In this document: one piece after another, positions 35,256 through 47,200 of the stretch
Layout of the letters: every line of letters begins with the position of its first letter
Position numbering within the stretch: the stretch's first letter is position 1
DNA from: Proteles cristata cristata
Taxonomy: Eukaryota; Chordata; Mammalia; Carnivora; Hyaenidae
Reading direction: 5' to 3'
Length of the DNA stretch: 64,000 bases
Assembly (NCBI GenBank): GCA_017311185.1
Contig: JAESUZ010001735.1
Location: 2,232,001-2,296,000, forward strand
The notes under the pieces: model-generated
What the model saw: the letters and a program-made list of their open reading frames with translations, nothing else
Database searches by the model: none
Told to the model about the DNA's origin: nothing
Position numbers and translations under genes: made by a program

Positions 35256-38200
35256 CTGGATGGTTGGGGGAAAGGGCTCGGTTATGTGGGATGTGGGCAG
35301 CTGCTGGCCTACACTGACCGGCTCGCCCTGCCTCCAAGAGCTGATGCTCTGGTCCTCTGTGCAGGTGAGGGGTTTGAGGAGTTGGTGAGGACGAGGCAGA
35401 GATAAAGGGGGAGGAAGGCGGTCTCCCCCGGGTGATCTTCTCCTCCAGTCGGCTGTGGACGCCAGGTCTGCACACCCGCCCTCAGGTCTCTTCTGCTCGC
35501 CGTCTGAGAGGCCCAGGGACTATCAGGGACTGGCGAGAGGAGCCCTGAGAAGGGTGAGGCCAGTTCCTCACCAGAACCGGCCTCTACTGGCCCTTTCCAG
35601 ATGTGGAAAGACCCCAGATGGTCCAAAGGTCTCATCTAAGACTCCCTAGTATACACCGAGGAGCACCGCCCAGGGGCCTGGAGTGGTTTCTAGCCCTGGG
35701 TATGGGCTGGGGGTGAGAAAGGAAACCCATCCAGAGCCCGTCGCTACTACGCTCCCGTCTCTAATACGCTCCTGCCTCACCCCTGCCCTGCTCGCCTGGG
35801 GCAACCTGTCACTGTATCCGAAGTGGGAAGTGGGGCCACGAGTGGGGACAGACCGATCAGGGTGTGGAAGCCACATGGGCTGCAGAGGATATCAGTGATC
35901 TTGAGCAAGTAACTTGGCCTCTCTCTGGGCCTCAACTGCCCCAAGTGCAGAGTGGGCCTAAAAATAAGGCCTACAGTGTCCTGCTGTTCAAGGGCCCGTC
36001 AGACACTGCCTGGTGCCCACTGTGTGCTACACGTTCAATAACGGCAGCTGCTGTCATGGGGATGACAGCTTTGACTCACCTCTTTCCGGCCTGGCCCACA
36101 TCACCTCCCCAAAGGCCCTAAGCGTCCCTAAAACAGCAACACCTCCCCCACCCCTGGCCTTGTTTTCCTTGCTGGCACTCGCCACCACCTAATCGCGTAT
36201 CACAGACTGTTTATGTTTCCCTTTTTACTGTGCTGTCCCATATGGTAGCCTCAGACCGCATACGGCCCGTTAGGTCTGTCTCCAACGCTAACACCTACTG
36301 AATCTCTTTCAAATTAACTGGAGGCCGTCTCTGGGCTCCGCTGTCCGGCTCCAGGAAGGAAAGCCCTATAAAACTGGACATCAAGGTTTTATCGCTTCTG
36401 TGGTTTGTCCAAAGCCCCAGCAACAGGCCATTCTTCGCTGGGTTACTTATAACACCAGGACAAGCAGGATGTGCCGGTCTCTCCTGCTCTCGTTCCTTTT
36501 GTTACAATCAATGTGCATCAAACATTTATTCAAAGGACTGGAGTGGTGGTGCCCGCCCATCACAGACACGGGCCTCGGAGCTGGCAAAGAGGACGTCCCC
36601 TTGATCAGGATGAGGCACCCAGGTGGTGAGAAGTTGGAGTGAGGACACGTTAGGGGGCTCTGACACCCCTGCCGGGGTCCCAGCGCCAGAGCAGAAAGGG
36701 CCACCCCGGATGAGAGCACAGAGGGGGCACGGGACACTCACTTGGTGGCTCGTTCCGAGATCCTCACTTCCAGCTTGTGGCCGTCCACGGCGTGACCCTA
36801 AGAGGTAAGACCACAGTGCCTATCACTCTGTCTTCCCAGAGACACCCGCCCACACCACTGCTCCCCAGCAGAGGCGGCGTCGGCGGAGAGGAAAGGAAGC
36901 TTCAGAGCAGGGGACAAGCGGGGCCAGCTGGAATCAAGGACAGAGAAGAGCTTCTCCCGGAAATGGCTCACGCCGCGCCCAGGCAGCAGCCGGTGGTCAC
37001 GGAGACCCAGCCTTCCAGTGTCCTCGTGAGCCGTGCGTGGGCCTCGACCTTTCCACCATTCAAGGAGCACAGAATTTTCCATCCTTTGGAAGCGTTTTCA
37101 GGCCAAGTAAGCCCATCTGGTCCGGCTTGCAGACAGAGTTTGGGCTAGACTGCATGCTTAAAAAATTTTTTCTAAACCACAGGGGAGTTGCAGCGAGAGC
37201 TAGGCTCTCACGTGGGTCCCTTAAGGCAAAACTAGCGTATTAACAAAATTACCCTCGAAAATCCCTGAAGTCTCCCATAAAATATGGCAGGGATCGTAGT
37301 CTTGTGTGAACAATTCTTTGTGGCAATATGCACACGTGTACGCACACGGGGAGGTACGGGACGTAACACGTGCAAGGTGGAGTTTGACAGAAGCCTGCGT
37401 GAGGTGGCAGAGAAGAGAGCACTGGGCGTGCAGAGCTGAGCCCCAGTTAAATGCTTCCACAGCATCGGATGCTGAAGGCGGACTTCCGGTGTGTCTTTGA
37501 AAAACAGCAAACGTATCAAACACCAGAGACCTGGTGTTGCCTCGATCCCCACCCCTCCCCAGGCAGTAACTGGCAGGAGCAAAGGCGGGGCTGCCCTTCA
37601 GACAGGGCATGGGGGTGGGGGTGGGGGGCAGGGTTTGCTCTGGGGGATGCCTGCCCCTCCCCTTACTCCGCCTCATGGCCCCTGAGGGTGTCTGGGTCTG
37701 CAGCCCTGGTAGATAGCGGAGCTTTCCAGGACAGTAGAAGCCCCAGAGGCGTCCCCATCTCCTACCAAACCCAGCTCAGCCCTTCCTGAAGCCGCCCCGA
37801 GCAAGGGCAAGGTCATCAAAAATCTACAAAAACAATCACATGGGCTAAGTGCCCGGTTACGTTTCCTATACTCCCAGGGCCTCTCCCCTGCACAGAAGTT
37901 CTGCTGGGACAAGGGGTTGGCCCCGTATGGGCACCCTTTCCACCCTGAGAACAGCCGAGCCGTGCCCGGCTCAGGGGCACCTGTCAGTGAGAACGAGAGC
38001 CAAGGTCAGGTGTGCGGGTGCCTGCACACTTGGCCTGATTCAGCTCTATTTCACCTTCACACCGCCTGGCCTGAGGCCAGCGCACACAGACACAGGACAT
38101 TCTGAATATGATGGCTTAGAAGGGTCCCTGGACCCCCTGAAGCTCCTCCAGGGACTTGGCTCTAGAAGCCTGACCTAGAGGCAGGACCAGGAGCACTCAG

Positions 38201-41200
38201 CCTGCAGAACGAGGGGTCAGCAAGAGACGGTGGGGAGCGAGCAGGTCTGCAGAAAGGGGCAGGTATGTGGGAGAGCACCCCTCCCTGCCCGCAGCCACCA
38301 AAGGGCCTGGGACGTGGGGCATCAGAGCAGAGTGCTGGGGGTGCGGTCTCGGGCAGACGCTCCCTTGGGGGAGGAGTCAGCCCCACGCCGTGCGGCTCCC
38401 CACAGCGGCCCGCGCTCAGCTCCCCTCCTGCCACCAGGCGCCCTGATCTGATCCTGGGCGAGGCCCCCGTCCTATGTGGAGTCTATGTGCTAATACCTGA
38501 GACTTCAAGTCCCCTGGTCCTCACCTTCACTGCCTCCACCCCGGCCCAGGCCAACGCACTTTCCGGCCTGGGCGACTCTGTGGTTTCTGACCGGCCCCAC
38601 TGCGATCGGCTCTCTGCACAGCAGCTGGGGACCCTGTCTGGAAGCATGAAGCAGTCCCTTCCCCAGTGTACTCCAGGCCTTTGGACAGAATCTCATTGCC
38701 TTTACACCGGCCTCCATGGTCCTTGAAAGGCTGACAACATCTGGGTCCACACACCGCCCCCTCCCGCCTCCTCCAGCCGCAGTGGCTTCTTTCTGCCTCT
38801 CAAACACACTAAACTCACTCCTACCTCAGAGTCCCTGCCTCAGACCCTTTGCACATGCGGTTTCTCCCTCCTAGACTGCTCTCCCTCTAGATCTTTGTGT
38901 AGCTGACTCCTGCTTGTCAACTAGTCATCGGCTCAACGGTCACCTCCTCAGAGAGGCCTCCCTGACCACACAACGTAAAGGAGCCCTCCCTGCCCAGCAC
39001 GATGCCTGCTTTATTTCCATCCAAGGGCTTCTCATGACCTGGTCTTGTGTGTTTATTCAGACATCTGCTCTGCCAGCCTCGCTGAGACCTGGCACAGAGC
39101 TGTGGGTTCACAAATGCACCACAGTGACCACAGAGGGCTGAAGAAGGTTCTTAATCTTTCTGGGGCCATGGTGCCCTGGAGAACTGGAGGAAGCGAGGGG
39201 CCCGAGAAAATACAGACGTGCCTGCATTCCCGCTCAATTTCAGGAGTGCTGACGGGCCAGACCTCCCATCCCCACCCTGCCCCCCTAGCCCACCACCACG
39301 ACCACCACCACCACCATCACCACCACCTCCCAAGTGCCTCCATGGACCTCAGCCCAAATCCCCACCTTACCTGGAGTTGCTTGAGAGCTTTCTGGGCCTG
39401 CTCTGGCTTCCTGTATTCCACGAACCCAAATCCCATGGACAGCAGCTCTCCTATAGGAGGGGCAGAAACAGAGATGAGGTGGGTGGGCAGGAAGGCGAAG
39501 AATGAGCGCGAACCCAAATGCAAAGGCTCCGGCAGACCCCCGGCTGCTCACTCTTTGCTCTCATCCTCACACCCCTCTTCGTTCCCAAGAAGATTTCAGC
39601 TCCTGCCTAGCCGTTTATTACCAGTTATCTTGAAGAATCAGCCAACGAAGTTATAGAGCCGTCACCTGAGGCCCAGCCGATTATTAATTAACAGATGATT
39701 GACATGATAATTAACTTCGTGATAGAATTCCGCCTTTGGGAGGGAGCAGGGACGAACAGGGATGACCATCGCTGTGACAAACTGCACAGCGCCTACCTGG
39801 GCAGTCCCCTGCTTCCACGCACCACGCACAAGACGAATATACGCGTGAAAGTCAGAGGCCCCAGAGGCTGACTCCTTACGGGTATTTCTGAGCATCCGAT
39901 CACAGCTGGTCCTGAGTTTCAGATGCCAAGTTCGGACAGGGACGGGGGCCGGACTATTCAAGCCTATCTGGTGCCCCACTTCTAGGTAGTGAGGAGCAAG
40001 GGTCCAGAGAGCCAGGGAGAGCTCAAAACCTTATCGGAAATGTTGCTTCTTGACTTTAGACAGATGAGTGTTAGGTACCTCTGTTTACCGTGGGCGGTGG
40101 GGGAGAGATTTTACAGGGCGTCTAATTCCGTCTTGCCCTCGGTCACAGGATGGGACCAGCCTCCTCCCTCGCCTGTCACACAGACATGTTCATTTTTTCA
40201 CGACTGAACTCAGAGGACTGGCTCGAATCTGATGGGTCCAAATGAGGATAGAGATTCACCACCTTCTAGCCGCTCAACAGTCCCTTCTTTGCACCCACTG
40301 TATTGTTCATGAGACCCAAGCGTCTCCCGCGTGCACTGCCGGCCTGTTTCCATTCACGGCCATGTGCGAACGAGGCCCCAGGGCAGTAGGAAACCCCGTG
40401 AATTGTCCAAACGTGGCTCTGTGGGCCACAGAAGCAAACCTCTGCCCGCACTGTGGGCTGCTGGCCAGCGGGGCCCAATCCCCCACGCCGTGCGGACCCA
40501 CCCTCTGCCCTGCCCTGCCCTGGGAGGCTCACCTCCGCGGGCCACCCTCCCTGGAGCCTGACCTTCCGGCTTCCTGGGGGGTCTAGCGAGCAGAGACCCT
40601 GAGCTGAGACTGGCGGGTGGAGGAGGAGGAGTTGGGGGCACAGGCGCCTCCCACGCGCCCAAGACTCCCTGCTTCGGGGCAGTTCTTGCAGCCTCTGACT
40701 CAACATCCCCGCAGGGGTCTTGCACTCAGCCCTCGCCACCGAATTTATGGCCCCGTCATCACCAATGTCTCCCTGACAGCCTGCGGAGTGTGCTTTCCGT
40801 GACCTCCTGTGGCCCTCACTGGTGCACACGCCGCCGCGTCCCCTCAAGCAGAGAGATCAGGCACCCGTTTCCAACATACGTTCAACAGTGCTCCTGAGGG
40901 GCAAGTGTGGGGCAGCCTCCACTGTGTCGGAGGACACAGCCCCGGGCAGAGCAGGGGGCAGCTCGGCCGGCCCCGCTCGCGGCCCGGACACCAGGGATCA
41001 CCTCTGGTCCCAAACCCCATCGCTTCCTTGGTGCTTGGCTGCCTCTCTCACGACCCAAGCCCTGCGGCTCTGGAGACAGGAAGTCCCGGTCTGAGCTGGG
41101 TCCCCCCAAATTGCTATGTTGAAATCCTAAGCCCCAGCATCTCAGAACATGACCTTATTTGGAGAAAGGCTCTTTCACGCAAATGATCAAGTTGAAAATG

Positions 41201-44200
41201 ACGCACCCAGTATGACCGGAACCCTCACAGAAGGGGGGCATCTGGACACAGGGCAGACTCAAGCAAGGGCAGCCTGAAGCGGGAAGACCACCACTGACGG
41301 GCCAAGGACGAAGGGCTGCAGTGCACTCTCCCTTCACAGCCCCCACGAGGAGCCAATCCGCTGAAACCTCGACCTTGGACTTCCGGCCTCCGGAACTGCG
41401 GATAACGAACTTGTGTCGCTGCAGCCCCCTCGTTCACGGCACCCTGGTACGGCGGCCCCAGCGGAATGCACGCAGCTCCCTAGCTTCTGTGCCACGTGTC
41501 TGCTTAAAACCTTCCTGCCGTGCCCCCACCACCACTTCGGGGGAAAAGCCCAGACCCCTCTGCAGGGCACAAAGTCCTCCATCCTGTGACCTGGGACCGG
41601 CCTGCCTCTCTAAGTGCATCTGTGTCCTCAACACACTCGGGGACGGGGCCCAGCGCGGGGCCCCTCCTTCCTCTGCACACCTGTTCCAGGAGCCGCCACT
41701 GACCCCCCAGCCAGCCTCACGCTGACGTGCGGACGCCGCTGCTGTCCCCCAGCCCCCCAGCCCCCTACACAGTACCCCCAGCTCATCGGTGTTTCAGGTC
41801 ATAGCTCTGCCGGACTCACGTAGTGTCCCTGTAAATCCTGCCAAACGGAAGGGATGGGGACTGAATGGCTGTGAAAAAGGAAGGACGGGTGGCCTGTCCG
41901 TCACGTGCAGGAAGCCAGGGCTGGAGAAGAGACAAGCAGGGAACAAGGGCCCTGAGACAACACCCCAGGCTGCTGTCCGCAAGGCACAGGCACCCATAGG
42001 TCAGGGGGGAGTGCGGTTATGAGCTTGGGGGAAGGTTCCAGAGGTTCTACGTCTCGGTTGTTTCTCTTGGAAGTAAAGAGGGAAAGGCCAAGATTGGCCT
42101 CTTCCTGCTACTCCCTAGGAAACTTCCAGAGCCCAGAGGTTCTGGGAGGAGGGAGAGGCTCCCGCTACTGGACAGCGTCCACACTGGTGGCCCATCAAAT
42201 GCTGAGACCACGGGCCAGTCCAAGGCGGCAGAGAACCTGACGTGCACAGCCGCCTCCACGGGACGCTGGGAGCCTCCCGGGACAGGGGAGGAGGGCCCGT
42301 TTCAGGCGGGACGCTGGGAGTCCGAGGGGGGACGACGCTTCGGACCAGCAGAGCGGCGGTACCCTGCCCCCCTCCCAAAGCGACAGGTTCTTCTGGAACC
42401 TTCCTTTCTGGCCACAGTGTTATCAGGAATACCTGCTTTGTTCTTCTTCCTGGAAACAGAGCAGCTCTTCACCACTCCCACCTTGGAAAACACCTGGAAA
42501 GGAACGTCCGCGTGCATCAGTGGCATTTCCCGGCCAATCCTGCAGCCGGCGCGGCCCGACTTGAAAGATGGAGGCCACATGCGTGACCACGGGCCCTGAG
42601 AGGCTGGGCTCCTGCCCAGACTGTGCTTAAGGGGCAGACATTTACAGCCTCTCTTGATCCCAGCGTCAGGCGCTCAGATGAGGTCATTTGTCCCAATCGG
42701 GTCTCTAAAACAACCCTGCAGGACAGTCCTCCTGACACCCTTGTTTTATAGATGGGGAAACTGAGGCAGAGACAGGCTGAAGGTCTCGCCAGGGTTGCAG
42801 TGTTAGCGCCGGGATCCACGTCCAGGCTGTCTGACCCGTTAACTCTGGGCAACGTGAGGGGAGCCCTGTGAGCAGCTCGCTGCTCCCGGCAGCGCCTCCC
42901 CCGACGGGCTTGTGGCCCTGGGGCCATGAACGATGGGGACTCAGTCCTCGCATCTATACGGGAGGAACCTGGACTGCACGGCCGGGGTGCCCCGCCCCCG
43001 GAGTCCTGCGTTCTGAGGACGCGTCTAAGTCTGAAGGCTGGGAAAGTCGATTCCCAGGGACATTCCCGTCCCAGGCCCGGGAGAGCTGCTGACCGCACGT
43101 GAAACACAGTCCACGAGCGACGCAGCCCTGTGCACAGCAATCGTTGTGACTGGTGTGAGCGTGTCCACTAAAGCAAACTCACACCAATCCAAAATAGTCT
43201 CAGGAGGGGCGCCTGGGTGGCTTAGTCGGTTAAGCGTCCGGCTTTCGCTTGGGTCATGATCTCGCGGTTCGTGGGTTCGGGCCCCGCGTCGGGCTCTGTG
43301 CTGACTGCCAGCTCAGAGCCTGGAGCTTGTTTCAGTCTGTGACTCCCTCTCTCTCTGACCCTCCCCACTCATGCTCTCTCTCTCTCTCTCTCTCACCTAG
43401 AAATAAATAAAAATGTTTAAAAAAAAAAAAAAAAATAGTCTCAGGAGCGGCCCATGTAAGATTCAAGGCTGGGCTTCTAGTCGCTCAATAGGGTGAATCT
43501 TTGCCCCAAGGAGCTGCTGCGTCAGCCCGGAGCCCCTCGGCAGAGGCCGCCCTTCCACCAGGCAGGAGAACGGCCACATCACAGAGCCTCAGCCACATGG
43601 CCTTGGAGTGGGGTCTCTGTCTGACCTCTCATCTCCCCTGAAGAGGAGACACCCCAATTTCTCCCTCCAGATGCAGGCCGGCCTCCTGCCCTCCCACCCA
43701 CCACCTTCCTGCCTCTGGGCCTCAGTGGATGCCCTCTCCCCTCTTGAATCTCTCTGGGGAATCTTGGGACTCAAAAGAACATTTAGAAGTCAGTTAGTTC
43801 AACTCTTACGGTCCTTTCCCCGCCCCCCCCCCCAGAACCAATCATGGCTGTCGGCCTGCTAATAGTCACTGACTGATGCAGTTAAAAAAAAAAAAAAAGT
43901 GCCCAACCCAGTTCACAGAACCGGAGAGTCCTCCTGTAGAGCGGCTCCCAGACCTGTGGGGGACCTGGCGGACCCTGACCTTTGGGACTGGAGGCCCCAC
44001 TTCCTCATCTCTGGCTCGTTCCTTCTCAGGGACCCCCAACCCCAATCAGGGCAGGACCCCCTTGCCATTCCAGGAACGCCTACTCGGAGATGCCCATCCT
44101 TTTGCCCAGGGGCCCCTCCGAGGAACGCAGGGCCCAAAGCCCATCCAGGGGTCCAGGCAGGACCACCCCTCACACATCCCTGTGTCTCCGCACACTCCCA

Positions 44201-47200
44201 TCAGGCAAGGAGGTGGTGCTAATGTGCAATCTGGGGCAGTGAGCCCCCCGGAAACTACCGGGGTGGGGGCTTCGTTTCCTTACTGTGCAATGCTAATGCC
44301 GACTGGGATGTCCCTGCCGTGTGCAGCCTCACTGCCTCCGGGCCGCCCTGCAGGGACCCCTTCCTCCCAGCCGCCACCCCCACTCAGGTCCCCTGCTGAG
44401 AGGTCTGCGGGAAGGGCCACAGGCCCATCAGGGGGGTGGCTGGGCACGAGGCACGAGCCACGCGCATAGGCAGGACAAACGTGGGCACCCGCCTCCTGGA
44501 CTCCTGGGCCCATGACCCCCACCCTGTTCGTAGCCATCACTCACCTCCTTCAGGGTCTCCTCGGTCGTGCTGAAGTTGAGGTTTTTAATGAACAGAGTAC
44601 ACCCGGGGAGGCTCTCCTCTTCCTCCTCTTCCTCTTCCTCCTCTTCTTCCACTTTGGCTGGAGCGACCTCAGCTTCTCCCTCTGATGGCTTTTCGCCTTC
44701 TGGGGTCCCGTTGTCTGGCACTGGGTCCCCCCCCAAAAACAAATCCATTAAATGTGAAATCCATCCATTAAATGTCTAAGTCCCGGGGTCTGAAGCACAG
44801 AACCTGCTAGATCAGAACCACCTCTGCGTAGGCGGCCTCAGGAAAGGGCCCGATTCTCAGCTTGCAGTGGGTTCTAGCAACTCTTAGGGCGCTGGGGGAG
44901 GACACAGAAGGGGCGAGGCTGTGCTGCGTCCTGCCTCTGTTTTAAACAGAAGGCGGGGCACTGGATGGCTTGGTTAGTGGAGCGTCTGACTCGTGATTTC
45001 AGCTCAGGCCATGATCACACGGTTCGTGAGTCTGAGCCCCGCATCAGGCTCTGCACTGACGGTACGGGGCCTGCTTGGGATTTTCTCTCTTCCGCTCTCT
45101 GCCCCTCCCCTGCTTGCGTGCTCGCTTGCTCTCTCTCTCTCTCTCTCCAAATAAACAAAATATAAAAAGAAAGAAGTACAAAACACAGACCAGAAGGCCG
45201 AGTCTTGGACTGACTCATGCTAATTTAAACTTCAAAACAGGGGCGCCTGGGTGGCTTAGTCGGTTAAGCATCCGACTTTCGCTTAGGTCATGATCTCACG
45301 GTTCGTGGGTTCGAGCCCTGCGTCGGGCTCTGTGCTGACTGCCAGCTCAGAGCCTGGAGCCTGTTTCAGTCTGTGACTCCCTCTCTCTCTGACCCTCCCC
45401 TGTTCATGCTGTCTCTCTCTCTCCTAGAAATAAATTAAAAAAACATTAAAAAAAAAAAAAAACTTCAAAACAGACTACCGTGTGAGCTGTTTTACTGAAC
45501 CATAAACCTCAAAACGACACCAAGCAAGCTCTCAAACTAAAACACGACTCAAAAAGCTTTTGGAAAAATTACAGAATACATAATAGGAGCAAAAGTTACA
45601 GCCCTCTAAATATCCCCACAAACTTAAGAGAAGCTGCGTTGAATTAAAGTTCCTAGTATACATAACTTCGGGAAGCCGTACACGTTGAGTACACCTCATC
45701 CTCACACGACAACACAAATTCAGAGTTAACCGAACACTGAAAAATTTAAGAAACAAACCAACCAACTCATAAATGGGACACTAGCAACAGTGTCACCAAA
45801 GGTTGAGATGATACATGTTCATTAAAACTGACGTTTGAGGGGCGCCTGGGTGGCTCAGTCGGTTAAGCGTAGGACTTCAGCTCAGGTCATGATCTCACGG
45901 TTCGTGGGTTCGAGCCCCGCGTCGGGCTCTGTGCCGACAGCTCAGAGCCTGGAGCCTGCTTTGCATTGTGTCTCCCTCTCTCTCTGCCCCTCCCCTGCTT
46001 GTACTCTGTCTCTCTTGCTCTCAGAAATAAACATAAAAAATTAAAGAAAAATGATTAAAAAAAATGATGTGTGCAAAGAACACGTAATGACACATAACAA
46101 TGCTGACGATATAAAAATCATGAGAGACACTGAGCTGTGTAACAGTAAGCAGCACAGCCCCGACCTCGTTCTGTGCACCCGGCATCTGGGGCGCATGCAC
46201 AGGGAGGCAGCGCTGGAGGGGGCCACGGATGTGCTCCGGGCGTTTCTGGGGACGGGCTCACAGAGGGCTGCTGTTTCCGTCCTACAGCCCTCCTGCCACA
46301 CATACCCGGAAGGAACAGCATTTCAGGAGGAGGCGACAGAAGCCTCAGGACACGGAGAACAGCATGGTGACCTCTCAGAAGTCCTGCCAGGAGGCAACGT
46401 GTCCAGTGCGGTTCAACCTCCCTGAGTCACGTGCTCAGGGTCCAGGGTCACATCCCACCTCCGCCTACAAGCCTCTGAGGCTCCTCCTCAGGGCAATTTC
46501 CCGGGGAGACCGAAGCCCATCCCGCAGGCCCTTCGAAGCGGTCATGAGACGGCGCCCTGGCACCGCGTGGCTCTGGGCAGGTGGCCCGGCTTCCACACAG
46601 ACCCGATCCCGGCCCGGGCCCCGGGGAGGTAGCTGTGAGTGGGGGCTCCGGGCTGCAGACATAGCCCTCTCCTTCCGCACGCCTGCACTCAGGCAGTTCG
46701 AGCGCCTCGGGGTTCAAGTCCGTCCCCTGCGCTCTCACGCCGAGTACCCACACTGTCTCATGTCTGTCTCCCCTTCCCCTTCTGATGTGAGCTTAAGGCC
46801 TGCAGGTCCTAATTAAGCTTCCACCACTTCATCATAAAACAACCCCTTCAAGCCCCGACGGGGACAGGCAGCGGCGATAACGTCTGTTTAACATCACTTG
46901 AACGAGCAGCCTGTGCCTCTCCCACTCCCTCGGAGGTGGACCCAGAACCCAGACCCTCACTCCAGGACACAAAAGGAGGAATCCACACAAAGGCCCCTCC
47001 CCTACCCAAGAGGCTCACACAATTTACCCGACAAGGGACGCCGTGGTGTGGCCCTTTGTACCGTACGTTTGTTCAAAGCAGAGCAGGGTGGACAAAGTGT
47101 TGCTAATGACGGGGAAGCAAAGCTGTGCAAGGAGCTAAGGCGTCAGGCTCCGAGCGAGAGCTTCAATGGAAGCGGGAAGCACAGCCTTCCGCTGGGAATG

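Larger units (their letters stand above)
36798..39370 (-). other. RBM19 intron, 2573 bp
   Basis: Contains an L2 remnant (38765-39110), a (CCA)n-like run near 39291-39330 beside the splice acceptor of the exon at 36797's partner, and a G-quadruplex-type run at 37611-37633. No further coding sequence seen. Confidence 0.8.
39451..42432 (-). other. RBM19 intron, 2982 bp
   Basis: Within RRM5. Contains an ancient interspersed repeat (41100-41460), an L2 segment (41480-41640) and the TAAT/PBX-type motif cluster at 39678-39716. Remaining sequence is unique. Confidence 0.85.
42494..44544 (-). other. RBM19 intron, 2051 bp
   Basis: Within RRM5. Contains an antisense MIR (42690-42840) and a young SINE with intact duplications (43207-43431). 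The rest shows nothing recognisable apart from short poly-C and poly-A runs near 43825 and 43885. Confidence 0.85.

Noticed and set aside
44567..44779. Poly-Ser ORF on the plus strand
   Set aside because: It is the antisense shadow of the RBM19 poly-Glu exon.
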